Below, piece after piece: positions 6,761 through 13,707 of a DNA stretch of 55,760 nt (positions within the stretch are counted from its first letter, which is position 1; each line of letters opens with the position of its first letter). The notes under the pieces were generated by a model, which made no database searches, was not told the origin of the DNA, and worked only from the letters and a program-made list of their open reading frames with translations. The position numbers and the translations under genes were made by a program. This DNA comes from a virus, in the IMG/VR virus record IMGVR_UViG_3300048538_000042, positions 1-55,760 of that record. One strand, 5' to 3'.

Positions 6761-7253
6761 CTGGTGTGATGTCCTTTGCCGTGCCGTCGATCACAAACGC
6801 CTGCGGATATTGTTTCTGCAATGCGGCAAGGCGAGATGTGATCTCGTCCCGCGACATCTGATCGATGGTGTTTATGTTTTCTCTCCGGTCGACTGTAAGG
6901 CCCCCCAAAGCAGCGCGGATCTTTTCGGCGTTGATGGCTGCTGAAAACTGCCCCGCCTCCTCTGCGCCCGATGACAGCTTGTACAGCCGTTCTAACTGCC
7001 CGATGGTGCTGACGCCATATCGACGCTGCCTTTCCTCCCTGAGTTCGACAACATATTCCAAAACGTGCGGGTAATCCCGTCCGTTGAGCAGCTTTGACGC
7101 GCTGGTGTTCGCCACTTCTGCTGAGTACCCAGCCTTTCGAGCAGCTTCTGCATTCGAGTAAATCCCTTCGACAATGTGTCTCGCAAAGGTCCGTTGTCGG
7201 TTGGTCAAGACCCGCCCATGTTCTTCTTCGATCTTCTTTTCCAGCTTTCCCAT
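6681..7253 (-). CDS. terS: Terminase small subunit
   Basis: 190 residues from ATG 7253, with GAGG five bases upstream (the frame could open at GTG 7259). The start has the helix-turn-helix typical of small terminases: LTNRQRTFARHIVEGIYSNA followed by EAARKAGYSAEVANTSASKL. A long helical region (VVELREERQRRYGVSTIGQL) suits oligomerisation, and the acidic tail would contact the large subunit. Its role is to recognise the packaging site. Unusually, it is about 8 kb from the large subunit, on a minus-strand cassette between two plus-strand early clusters. Confidence 0.85.
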   Translation of the reverse strand: MGKLEKKIEEEHGRVLTNRQRTFARHIVEGIYSNAEAARKAGYSAEVANTSASKLLNGRDYPHVLEYVVELREERQRRYGVSTIGQLERLYKLSSGAEEAGQFSAAINAEKIRAALGGLTVDRRENINTIDQMSRDEITSRLAALQKQYPQAFVIDGTAKDITPDEQGTGSELLAIDQDKSAEEVLRHED

Positions 7254-7342
7254 GCACACCTCACTTGTGGTCTACCAACAATTTACAACAGCCCGCCTTC
7301 CTTTGCAAGAAGCCTATATATAGCACTTTTCTCCAGCTAAAT

Positions 7343-7427
7343 GTCCTCATGTCCTCACAAGTGTACTCAAATGAGGGCAGATTAACGAGTGAAATCAATG
7401 GTGAGGACAGTTGAGGACGGTGGGGAC
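7343..7427. promoter_or_regulatory. Inverted heptamer iterons, candidate operator or packaging site
   Basis: GTCCTCA occurs at 7343-7349 and 7351-7357. Its complement TGAGGAC occurs at 7402-7408 and 7412-7418, with the variant TGGGGAC at 7421-7427. Such clustered repeats beside terS could bind small terminase or an early regulator. Function is inferred. Confidence 0.4.
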
Positions 7428-7497
7428 ACCATATTTGGAATGAAAAAAAAAAAAAACAAAAAAACTGTGGGGAAGTGTCTATACTGTACTCAGCCCC

Positions 7498-7526
7498 TTG
7501 ACTTCCCCTTCGACTTGTGGTTTAGT
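7498..7526 (+). promoter_or_regulatory. Possible promoter of early cluster 2
   Basis: TTGACT (7498-7503), 17 bases, TTTAGT (7521-7526), followed by the hairpin and the first gene at 7580. The -10 matches 4 of 6 consensus bases. Confidence 0.35.
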
Positions 7527-7532
7527 TGTTCT

Positions 7533-7550
7533 CGAAGCACAAGTGCTTCG
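7533..7550 (+). terminator. 5'-leader hairpin with TTATTTATTTAT tail
   Basis: CGAAGCAC-AA-GTGCTTCG, then TTATCTATTTATTTATCTAGGAG and the start codon. It looks like a terminator, but lies inside the leader of gene 7580, so it may attenuate or stabilise the mRNA. Confidence 0.4.
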
Positions 7551-7579
7551 TTATCTATTTATTTATCTAGGAGACTAAG

Positions 7580-7816
7580 ATGTATTCATATCATGCTATA
7601 TGCGAGGACGGCGTCCTGTTGAGCCCCACCCAGAAAACGATCAAGGACCTACGGTCGAGGTACTTCCGCAATCGTGAGATGTTCGAGGACCGCGGTCCGG
7701 TGACTGAGATTGTTGTATTCAAGGGTCGTAAGATCCACGGATATTACACTTCGGAGTTTAAGTTGGATCGTAGCAAGCCTGTTGATATTCACAATATTTT
7801 ATATGGGTTGGTATGA
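7580..7816 (+). CDS. Early protein of unknown function
   Basis: 78 residues, ATG after AGGAGACTAAG. MYSYHAICEDGVLLSPTQKT followed by RYFRNREMFEDRGPVTEIVV: a small alpha/beta protein with many charged residues, no known domain. First gene of early cluster 2; its stop overlaps the next start (ATGA). Confidence 0.75.
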   Translation: MYSYHAICEDGVLLSPTQKTIKDLRSRYFRNREMFEDRGPVTEIVVFKGRKIHGYYTSEFKLDRSKPVDIHNILYGLV

Positions 7817-8058
7817 TGGGATATAATGGTTGGAGCAATAAAGAGACTTGGTTGGTAAACTTGTGGTTAGGCGACAGCTTAACCATGGACCAAGAGGCGG
7901 GGTTCACGATTGACGCTGCTTACATCGAGCAGATTGTTGAGGATTTAATTGAGGACAGTGGATCGCGGGTCAACGGCTTTGTTGGTGACATATTGAACTG
8001 TGCGTTGTGTGAGATTGATTATGATGAGCTTGCTTCGCATTACGAGGAGGATGAGTGA
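7813..8058 (+). CDS. Conserved small phage protein (NGWSNKETW motif)
   Basis: 81 residues. The opening GYNGWSNKETWLVNLWLGD is a signature I recognise from many small proteins of marine and other phages whose function is unknown. The rest is acidic and helical, ending ASHYEEDE. A second ATG at 7816 is an alternative start. TGA overlaps the next ATG (TGATG). Confidence 0.8.
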   Translation: MMGYNGWSNKETWLVNLWLGDSLTMDQEAGFTIDAAYIEQIVEDLIEDSGSRVNGFVGDILNCALCEIDYDELASHYEEDE

Positions 8059-8375
8059 TGTTTAGTTTTGATTGTGTGGATAGGCAGATGGAGTTGGCTT
8101 GGGATCCGGCGTCATACAAGACGCGGGCTGGTGCGGCGAAGGGGTTGTATCGAGCGTTGTGCGACTGGTGTCGCAAGGTTGGCATGGATCCGAGTTACGA
8201 GGTTCACATCAAGACCCCAGAGGAGCGCAAGGAGCAGGGGTACGAAAAGGTTTGGCATGTATCATTTGAGGCTGGTCCGTATGAGTGGGCTGTGTTTGCT
8301 TCGATGCAGATCCCTGATTGCGAGTGGGGATATGTTGAGCCTTATTATTCTTTTGATTTAGATTTTGTGGAGTGA
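8058..8375 (+). CDS. Early protein of unknown function
   Basis: 105 residues from ATG 8058 (GGAGG upstream; TGATG overlap with the previous stop). Aromatic-rich C-terminal half (WAVFASMQIPDCEWGYVEPY) and a lysine/glutamate-rich middle. No recognised family, no membrane segment. Confidence 0.75.
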   Translation: MFSFDCVDRQMELAWDPASYKTRAGAAKGLYRALCDWCRKVGMDPSYEVHIKTPEERKEQGYEKVWHVSFEAGPYEWAVFASMQIPDCEWGYVEPYYSFDLDFVE

Positions 8376-8378
8376 CTG

Positions 8379-8666
8379 ATGGCATATTTATTTAATCAGG
8401 AGATATTGAACATTGGCGTGTACCGCCCTGAGTTGAGCACGAAGGATGGTCCTGTGGTTCATTCATTTGACAATGGGATTGCGGAATACAGTGCGTCTGT
8501 CATGCGGGATCATTTCTGCACGGCGGAAAAGACTGCCCGCATGTTTGGTGGTGATATCAAGTTATGCGTTTATGTGGAATTTTCATGTGACGGCATCACC
8601 TCGCATAAGGGTTGGAGAAATTTGGAAGATTACAATGACATTACTGATGGAGGTTCCCATGCCTAA
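8379..8666 (+). CDS. Early protein of unknown function
   Basis: 95 residues, MAYLFNQEILNIGVYRPELS... with GGAG upstream and three cysteines. Predicted mixed alpha/beta; no known domain. Overlaps the start of the next gene by 8 bases. Confidence 0.75.
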   Translation: MAYLFNQEILNIGVYRPELSTKDGPVVHSFDNGIAEYSASVMRDHFCTAEKTARMFGGDIKLCVYVEFSCDGITSHKGWRNLEDYNDITDGGSHA

Positions 8667-9162
8667 TCATTGTGATCAGCAGGTCCGTATTGAGGGGCCG
8701 CATTACTTGGTATCCATGCTTTACAATGGATTGACTGAGAACGGGTACGATCCTCATCGTGGGGGTCGTGCCAAGAACCCGCAATTTTGTCAGTTGGTTT
8801 GTCCGATGCCGTTTGAGCAGTGGCAAGCGCCCATGACCCAATGGCAGGGGTACGATGTTCAGGGTTGGTATGACTGGCGTGTTAATAACTGGGGCACGAA
8901 GTGGGATGTTTGTGACGTTGAGATTGACGAGGAGCTTGCGCATGATCAGGGTCGTTATTTGTTTGATGCGGATACGAAGTCATGGTTCGAGTTCCGGTGT
9001 TGGACGGCATGGGGTCCTCCTATTCCTGTTTGGGACAAGCTGTATGAGATGGGTGTTAAGGTTCATGCTACTTATCAGGACGAGGGTGGCATGTTCGAGG
9101 GCGAGTACTTGAACGGTGAGGACAATACTTGGGAGCCTGAGTTTGAGGAGGAGGAAGCGTGA
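8659..9162 (+). CDS. Api92-like ferredoxin-fold protein
   Basis: 167 residues from ATG 8659, with GGAGG upstream; the frame is open to 8446 but that part is antisense-like and overlaps gene 8379. The start MPNHCDQQVRIEGP, then VCPMPFEQW, WRVNNWGTKWDV and FEFRCWTAWGPPIPVW match the pattern of Api92/DUF1281-type phage and plasmid proteins with a ferredoxin-like alpha/beta fold. Despite the name they are not iron-sulfur proteins. Function unknown. Confidence 0.8.
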   Translation: MPNHCDQQVRIEGPHYLVSMLYNGLTENGYDPHRGGRAKNPQFCQLVCPMPFEQWQAPMTQWQGYDVQGWYDWRVNNWGTKWDVCDVEIDEELAHDQGRYLFDADTKSWFEFRCWTAWGPPIPVWDKLYEMGVKVHATYQDEGGMFEGEYLNGEDNTWEPEFEEEEA

Positions 9163-9428
9163 TGGGTAAGATGAAAAACATGTTGATCGAGATGCAAGAG
9201 ACGCCGATCATGGACCCATGTTCTAATTGTGATGGGTTGGGTCAGGTATTTTACGAGGTTGTTCGACCGCAGGGTTTTGGTCGTGACGTTGGTTATTTGG
9301 ACGAGGTCCAAGAGCCGTGTATCGAGTGCAGTGGTGATGGAGAGATGCCGCGATTGTGTGATTGCGGTGAGGAGGTGACTCTTGGAATGGGTCACGATGT
9401 TTATATTTGCGAGGAGTGTGCAAGATGA
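9162..9428 (+). CDS. DnaJ-type zinc-finger small protein
   Basis: 88 residues from ATG 9162. It contains CSNCDGLGQVF and CIECSGDGEM, two CxxCxGxG units as in the DnaJ central zinc domain, then CDCGEE and CEEC giving two more metal-binding pairs. There is no J domain. It may bind RNA, DNA or unfolded protein; the partner is unknown. Overlaps the next gene by ATGA. Confidence 0.75.
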   Translation: MGKMKNMLIEMQETPIMDPCSNCDGLGQVFYEVVRPQGFGRDVGYLDEVQEPCIECSGDGEMPRLCDCGEEVTLGMGHDVYICEECAR

Positions 9429-9670
9429 ATTTACTGCAAAAGATATGGTCGAATATCAGGAAGAACTCTAGGGCTAAGAAGCTGACGCGTAGGCAGCAGA
9501 TTTTCCAAGAGTTGTCTCGTGGCGAGGGCACGGCGCGTCAACTGTCGGATCGTTTGGGTTTACGTTTAACGCTTATTCGGACGTATTTATCTACGTTGCA
9601 TCGAGAGGGCTTGGTTAAGTCTACTGGCAAGAAGGTTGGGAAGGAGCAAGTTTGGAGGATAAAGGAGTGA
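9425..9670 (+). CDS. Winged-helix DNA-binding protein
   Basis: 81 residues from ATG 9425 (MNLLQKIWSNIRKNSRAKKL), chosen for the ATGA overlap. Residues about 21-78 form a winged helix: RQQIFQELSRGEGTARQLSD, RLGLRLTLIRTYLSTLHREG, LVKSTGKKVGKEQVWRI. It resembles MarR/ArsR-like HTH units and is a candidate regulator of early transcription. Confidence 0.8.
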   Translation: MNLLQKIWSNIRKNSRAKKLTRRQQIFQELSRGEGTARQLSDRLGLRLTLIRTYLSTLHREGLVKSTGKKVGKEQVWRIKE

Positions 9671-9735
9671 CGGACAGGGAGATGGATCAAATGTTGGATG
9701 AGGTGTTTCGCAAGGTATTTGGGAGGGACTGGTGA
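9667..9735 (+). CDS. Possible 22-residue peptide
   Basis: GTG 9667 opens MTDREMDQMLDEVFRKVFGRDW, filling the gap between 9670 and 9735 with a TGATG overlap to the next gene. Amphipathic helix-like. The ribosome-binding site is poor, so this may be only a spacer. Confidence 0.3.
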   Translation: MTDREMDQMLDEVFRKVFGRDW

Positions 9736-9977
9736 TGGTTGAGTATTTCACGGCGTTGGTTTTGCATTACGAGTTGCAGGGCAAGGAGCTTGAGACGGTG
9801 GTTTGGTTTGAGAACGAGGCCCATTGTCAGGAGGTTTTGCGGAACGATGCGGCGATGCCGTTGTACGAGGAGCTTTATGACTTGTATGGCAACAACATCA
9901 TGATGTTTTGCGAGGTAACGGAGGACGCTTCGAGGGTTGTTCGGCCACGAGCAAGACCGGAGGTTGGCAATGGGTGA
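9735..9977 (+). CDS. Early protein of unknown function
   Basis: 80 residues, MVEYFTALVLHYELQGKELE, then ETVVWFENEAHCQEVLRND. A beta-alpha start resembles small phage proteins that hold one ferredoxin-like unit. Ends in a basic tail (RVVRPRARPEVGNG). Overlaps the next gene by 8 bases. Confidence 0.75.
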   Translation: MVEYFTALVLHYELQGKELETVVWFENEAHCQEVLRNDAAMPLYEELYDLYGNNIMMFCEVTEDASRVVRPRARPEVGNG

Positions 9978-10158
9978 TCAAGACTTAACGAGTTTTCAAT
10001 CGGCTCAATTAAAATGGTTAAAGCGTCAGGTTGATGCGTTGCAGGAGGAGCGTTACCGCCGTGATGCGCGGCCCAATGTGCAGATGGAATTGTTTGCAGC
10101 GCGTGAGGAGCTTGACACATACGTTAAGAACCTTCGGGAAGTGGGGAAACAGATATGA
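9970..10158 (+). CDS. Small helical protein
   Basis: 62 residues from ATG 9970, with GGAGG upstream. Almost entirely helical (SAQLKWLKRQVDALQEERYR), a probable short coiled coil. ATGA overlap with the next gene. Function unknown. Confidence 0.7.
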   Translation: MGDQDLTSFQSAQLKWLKRQVDALQEERYRRDARPNVQMELFAAREELDTYVKNLREVGKQI

Positions 10159-10505
10159 AACTGAAGATACCGCACCGCAAAGAATACGAGGTTGTGTATA
10201 GGGAATATTGGTTGGTCCAGAACAAACAGGACAAGGCTGACAACCCTCGTTTTAATGGAAGTAAAGAGCCCAATGCTCCGATGGTTAATATGTTTCAAGT
10301 CAACGGCAGGATGGGTGGCAGACCTTTGAAGCTGACCAAGGAGGCGGAGAAGTTAAACAAACTTTTGTCGAATGGTCTTACGTTAAAGGATGCAACGTTT
10401 ATAATGGACATGACGATGCAAGCGTTGTCCCAGATCAAAGCTAAATACAAACTTCCAAGGAAAAAAAATGAATCCGTTTCTAACGTACATCCCGACGAGG
10501 ATTAA
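10155..10505 (+). CDS. Basic protein with HTH-like C-terminal half
   Basis: 116 residues. After a basic, aromatic N-terminus comes GRPLKLTKEAEKLNKLLSNG, LTLKDATFIMDMTMQALSQI, KAKYKLPRKK: a helix-turn-helix-like unit in a lysine-rich context. Probably binds nucleic acid. Overlaps the next small gene. Confidence 0.7.
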   Translation: MKLKIPHRKEYEVVYREYWLVQNKQDKADNPRFNGSKEPNAPMVNMFQVNGRMGGRPLKLTKEAEKLNKLLSNGLTLKDATFIMDMTMQALSQIKAKYKLPRKKNESVSNVHPDED

Positions 10506-10638
10506 AGAATTAGATAAACAGATCGATGACATACTGTGGGAAGAAACCGCAGATCCGAGGATCGAGCAGCTAGTAGAAGAACTAAATTACCTAAAGGAGA
10601 AAGAAGAAAATGGTGAACTATACGAACCCGATTTTTAA
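10468..10638 (+). CDS. Small acidic helical protein
   Basis: 56 residues, MNPFLTYIPTRIKELDKQID... ending GELYEPDF. ATG 10468 has AAGG 7-8 bases upstream. It overlaps genes 10155 and 10610 in other frames, as is usual in this compact cluster. Charged helix typical of an early coiled-coil peptide. Confidence 0.6.
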   Translation: MNPFLTYIPTRIKELDKQIDDILWEETADPRIEQLVEELNYLKEKEENGELYEPDF

Positions 10639-11044
10639 CGGCATCTTAAAAGAGGCATCGATTATTGTCTTGGACGTAATGAATACGCAGACAGCGTTTG
10701 GGATTACGGACGAGGGGGAGCGATGTTTTATACCTGCTAAGGTGGTAAAGACCTTTGGCCTTGAGGAGGGGCTGGAGACAAACGCCGTCATGGTGTGCAA
10801 CACGGGGGATTTCAAAGGCGATGTACCGTGGCGGGTTATCAAGACCTTGAGCGTGGGGCCGCAGGACCAAGCTATAAGTTTACAGAAGAACCTTCGAAAG
10901 GCTATGGGTGACGGCGATGCGCCTGATCTATACAGTTTGAGGGAGTTATCTGAAACAGTGGGGGCCTCTGAAGAGAACGTCGAGAAGGCTCTGAAGACCA
11001 TGGAAGATGTGGGAACGGAGACGATGTACTACTACGAGACGTAA
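10610..11044 (+). CDS. Early protein of unknown function
   Basis: 144 residues, AAAGGAG upstream. The first ~80 residues are beta-rich with the pattern IIVLDVMNTQTAFGITDEGE, RCFIPAKVVKTFGL, reminiscent of an OB/cold-shock-like barrel. The second half is helical (NVEKALKTMEDVG), possibly a winged helix. An RNA- or DNA-binding role is possible but unproven. Confidence 0.75.
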   Translation: MVNYTNPIFNGILKEASIIVLDVMNTQTAFGITDEGERCFIPAKVVKTFGLEEGLETNAVMVCNTGDFKGDVPWRVIKTLSVGPQDQAISLQKNLRKAMGDGDAPDLYSLRELSETVGASEENVEKALKTMEDVGTETMYYYET

Positions 11045-11050
11045 CTTGCG

Positions 11051-11083
11051 TGTCGCCCACATGTGTGATACCTGTGGGCGACA
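11051..11083 (+). terminator. 11-bp perfect hairpin
   Basis: TGTCGCCCACA (11051-11061) and TGTGGGCGACA (11073-11083) with an 11-base loop, then ACTTTTAG. It lies between genes 10610 and 11102 and probably acts as terminator or attenuator. Confidence 0.6.
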
Positions 11084-11101
11084 ACTTTTAGAGGATTGCT
11101 T

Positions 11102-11281
11102 ATGGCTAAGAAACAAAAACCCCAGCAGCCACTGCCTAAGTTTAGAAACGTGGCGATGTTGCTGGATGATCACGAGATGCTTCGTGAGATGGCGGACAAA
11201 GAGCAGAGGGCCATGGCCCGTCAACTGTCTGTTTTGGTAAGAAAAGCCTATGCAGCGTTAGAAAACTCTGATACTCTTTAA
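11102..11281 (+). CDS. Small RHH-like protein
   Basis: 59 residues from ATG 11102 (MAKKQKPQQPLPKFRNVAML). A strand (FRNVAMLLDD) followed by two helices (HEMLREMADKEQRAMARQLS, VLVRKAYAAL) fits a ribbon-helix-helix DNA-binding dimer. Last gene of the early cluster, placed between two terminators. Confidence 0.65.
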   Translation: MAKKQKPQQPLPKFRNVAMLLDDHEMLREMADKEQRAMARQLSVLVRKAYAALENSDTL

Positions 11282-11331
11282 TCACTGCTCGACGAGGCCC
11301 ACGCCTGTGGCCTTATCTGCTCCTCATTAAC

Positions 11332-11382
11332 TAACCCCGACCCGGCTAGGTTTCGCACTGCAACGGTTGGGGTTATTTTTTT
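11332..11382 (+). terminator. Rho-independent terminator ending early cluster 2
   Basis: TAACCCC (11332-11338) pairs with GGGGTTA (11369-11375), extended by ACC/GGT, and is followed by seven T (11376-11382). The stop codon of the converging minus gene (11373) lies inside it. Confidence 0.75.
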
Positions 11383-11633
11383 GCCTCGTTAGGCTTTCCC
11401 TTTTTCCCTGCAATTTGGTAGTCCTTTTCTTTGGAGTACCCACGGATCTGTGTGACGTTGCTTCTTTTCATATCTTTAAGGAAGGCGGCGGCAATATCTG
11501 GGGAGAGCCCAGCTAATTCGCCGAGCTCCTCCTTTGCGCTTTTAAGGTTTGTCCATCCTTTTCTGTAATCACAGATTGCCTCGATCATTTCGTCGTGGGT
11601 TTCAGACTTAGTCACGGTAATTCTCCATTTCAA
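11373..11633 (-). CDS. Small protein of unknown function
   Basis: 86 residues, MKWRITVTKSETHDEMIEAI..., lysine-rich tail (YQIAGKKGKPNEAKK). The helical middle (YRKGWTNLKSAKEELGELAG) has no recognised domain. It overlaps the end of the HNH gene by 26 bases and would be co-translated with it. Confidence 0.7.
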   Translation of the reverse strand: MKWRITVTKSETHDEMIEAICDYRKGWTNLKSAKEELGELAGLSPDIAAAFLKDMKRSNVTQIRGYSKEKDYQIAGKKGKPNEAKK

Positions 11634-12192
11634 AGTTTAGTCGAGCATATTTACCAAACAACTCTAACGCTTTTGCGTCTCGTTTTCGTGCGATTTTTTC
11701 TGGATGGTCTTTGGAGAACCCACAGTAATAATCTTTCCCACGATGGTGAACTTTCCCCACGTACCCACCTAATCTTTTGTTCCAGCATACGCCAATAAAA
11801 CTGCTTGTTTTGCCATGCCTTCTTTTGTTTTGGGCATTTTCAAAATGGTTTGCCTCTCTAAGGTTTGACCATCTATTATCTAATTTATCGCCATTTATGT
11901 GGTCCAAAAGTTGTTTAGGCCAACCCCCTGTTTGAATGAAGAAAGCCACCCGATGAAGTAAAAATCGACGGCCTGATACCGTACCTGTTCTGTACCCGTG
12001 ACTACCAATAGAAGTGAAAGCCTCTGAATAAGCAAACCTAGAGTTCCAATTCGCGGCACAGTGTTCTGCTGTTCTATTATTAGTATTAGAGAACATATAC
12101 ACAGGACGCTCAAGCCATGTTAATGACCCTGTTTTAGGATCATACAAAAGACTTTCGTTAATTATTTTTTCGATGGTTTTAATTGTAGCCAT
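11608..12192 (-). CDS. HNH endonuclease with AP2 DNA-binding domain
   Basis: 194 residues. HNH core: LLHRVAFFIQTGGWPKQLLD followed by HINGDKLDNRWSNLREA (His-Asn and distal Asn). C-terminal AP2-like domain: SSFIGVCWNKRLGGYVGKVH and the helix RKRDAKALELFG. This pairing is typical of free-standing homing-type endonucleases in phages. The start overlaps the helicase end by about 31 bases, consistent with insertion at a gene boundary. It nicks or cuts specific DNA; the target is unknown. Confidence 0.85.
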   Translation of the reverse strand: MATIKTIEKIINESLLYDPKTGSLTWLERPVYMFSNTNNRTAEHCAANWNSRFAYSEAFTSIGSHGYRTGTVSGRRFLLHRVAFFIQTGGWPKQLLDHINGDKLDNRWSNLREANHFENAQNKRRHGKTSSFIGVCWNKRLGGYVGKVHHRGKDYYCGFSKDHPEKIARKRDAKALELFGKYARLNFEMENYRD

Positions 12193-13634
12193 TTCTGCGC
12201 CTCTTCTCCTAAAACTTTCGCACTGATGTCGATTTTATTGCGAAGTGTTTCCACGATCCGTTCGTCGATTGTGCCTTCCGATATGAGATCAATGTATGTC
12301 ACGTTATTCTTTTGTCCGATCCGGTGGCAACGATCCTCACTTTGTATACGCTCTTCAAGTGAATAGCTGTTGGCATAGTAAACCACGAGGTTAGCTTCTG
12401 TCAACGTGAGCCCGTAGCCAGCGGTTGCTGGGTTGCCTACGAAGAACTTAAGCGGGTGGTTTGGGTCTTGGAAGTTTTTAACGATGCGGTTGCGTTCATC
12501 GTCGGATGTATCTCCGTAATATGATGCAGCGGATCCTTCCCCAAACTTATCGTTCAGCATGGCTGTAATTTGTTGGATGTCGTACCGGAAGCGCGACCAG
12601 ATGATTGCTTTACCATCGTGCTCTTCCATGATCTCGAACAGCGCATCCATGCGGGATGATTTAAAGGTCAGGATGTCTCCGTCATCTGTCTTGAGGTGGC
12701 CGGACATAATCTGTTGCAGCCTGAGTAGCTGGGTAATGACCGCGGGCGCAGACACGAGGTCCCCGTTATCGAGGAGCAAGAGCGCCTGTTCTTTGATCTG
12801 GTTGTACATCTTCAGTTGCTCGTCGGTCAGGGTGACGTATCGAGCGGTGTAGACTTTATCGGGGAGATCGAGGCAGTCTTTTTTGAGCACTCGATAGGAA
12901 AAGTTTTCGATGCGCCACGTTAATTCATCTAGGTTTTTGAACCCGACGATTTGCTGGAATGAATTATGTCCCATGGTGCGCTTTTGCGTGACGGCATACC
13001 GTCCTTGGAACGCATAGAAACTATCATACCCTAGCAGCCCCTCCCTTAAAAATTCACACTGCGAATAAATATCCATCGGACTTTTTGTAACTGGAGAGCC
13101 TGTCAACAATCTTTTGTACTTGAAGTTCGACGCGATTTTCATCAGGTTCTTGGTGCGCTTGGCCTTATGGTTTTTGATGGTGGTTGATTCGTCGATTGCG
13201 ATTAGACCATTTGAGCCCAGCGCACGACCCATCCACTCACCAGCGGTTTTACCTTTGACCGAGGAGAACGCTTCGACGTTCATGACAAAGATTGTCAGTC
13301 CGTTGAACCTGTCTTTGACGGAGCGCATTTCTTCTTGTTGTTTTTTGTTTGGCGAAGACACCCAGCGAATCACTCGATGCTCAACGTCATCGGACATATG
13401 CTCGGGGATTTCTTTGGCTACCCAGTTGCGATAGACGCCCTTGGGCGCGATGACCAAAGCAAAATCGATGAGCCCTGCCTGGTACAGCATACCCATGTTG
13501 TCGATCAGAACTTTGGATTTGCCTGTTCCCATCTCCATAAACAAGCCGAACTCGATGCGATCCCACCCTGTGTTCAGAGCATGTTTTTGATGATCAAATG
13601 GTTTTAGTTTAAAATTGTAGTTGACATTCATCAT
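12162..13634 (-). CDS. SNF2-type SF2 helicase/ATPase
   Basis: 490 residues. Motif I FMEMGTGKSKVLI, motif II as LIAIDEST (DEST instead of DEAH/DEAD), motif III LLTGSPV, motifs V-VI AGYGLTLTEANLVV and RCHRIGQKN typical of SNF2 proteins. Start ATGATG with GGAGG five bases away. It would move on or remodel DNA in replication or recombination. Transcribed on the minus strand, back to back with the replication operon. Confidence 0.9.
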   Translation of the reverse strand: MMNVNYNFKLKPFDHQKHALNTGWDRIEFGLFMEMGTGKSKVLIDNMGMLYQAGLIDFALVIAPKGVYRNWVAKEIPEHMSDDVEHRVIRWVSSPNKKQQEEMRSVKDRFNGLTIFVMNVEAFSSVKGKTAGEWMGRALGSNGLIAIDESTTIKNHKAKRTKNLMKIASNFKYKRLLTGSPVTKSPMDIYSQCEFLREGLLGYDSFYAFQGRYAVTQKRTMGHNSFQQIVGFKNLDELTWRIENFSYRVLKKDCLDLPDKVYTARYVTLTDEQLKMYNQIKEQALLLLDNGDLVSAPAVITQLLRLQQIMSGHLKTDDGDILTFKSSRMDALFEIMEEHDGKAIIWSRFRYDIQQITAMLNDKFGEGSAASYYGDTSDDERNRIVKNFQDPNHPLKFFVGNPATAGYGLTLTEANLVVYYANSYSLEERIQSEDRCHRIGQKNNVTYIDLISEGTIDERIVETLRNKIDISAKVLGEEAQKWLQLKPSKK

Positions 13635-13707
13635 ATACCTCCACTATTGTCTTCTTTACGGATAGCACGAGGCTACCGTATAAATCAACCCTGAAGAGGA
13701 AAAACTT

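Larger units (their letters stand above)
7254..7579. other. Intergenic control region between divergent terS and early cluster 2
   Basis: 326 bases with no supported gene. Contents: inverted GTCCTCA/TGAGGAC iterons (7343-7427), a 14-base A-run and a 7-base A-run separated by one C (7443-7464), a possible promoter (7498-7526) and a hairpin with an AT-rich tail (7533-7568). Confidence 0.7.

Noticed and set aside
7389-7622. Frame spanning the A-tract upstream of gene 7580
   Set aside because: Its product is poly-Lys from the A-run, with no ribosome-binding site, and it conflicts with the promoter and hairpin.
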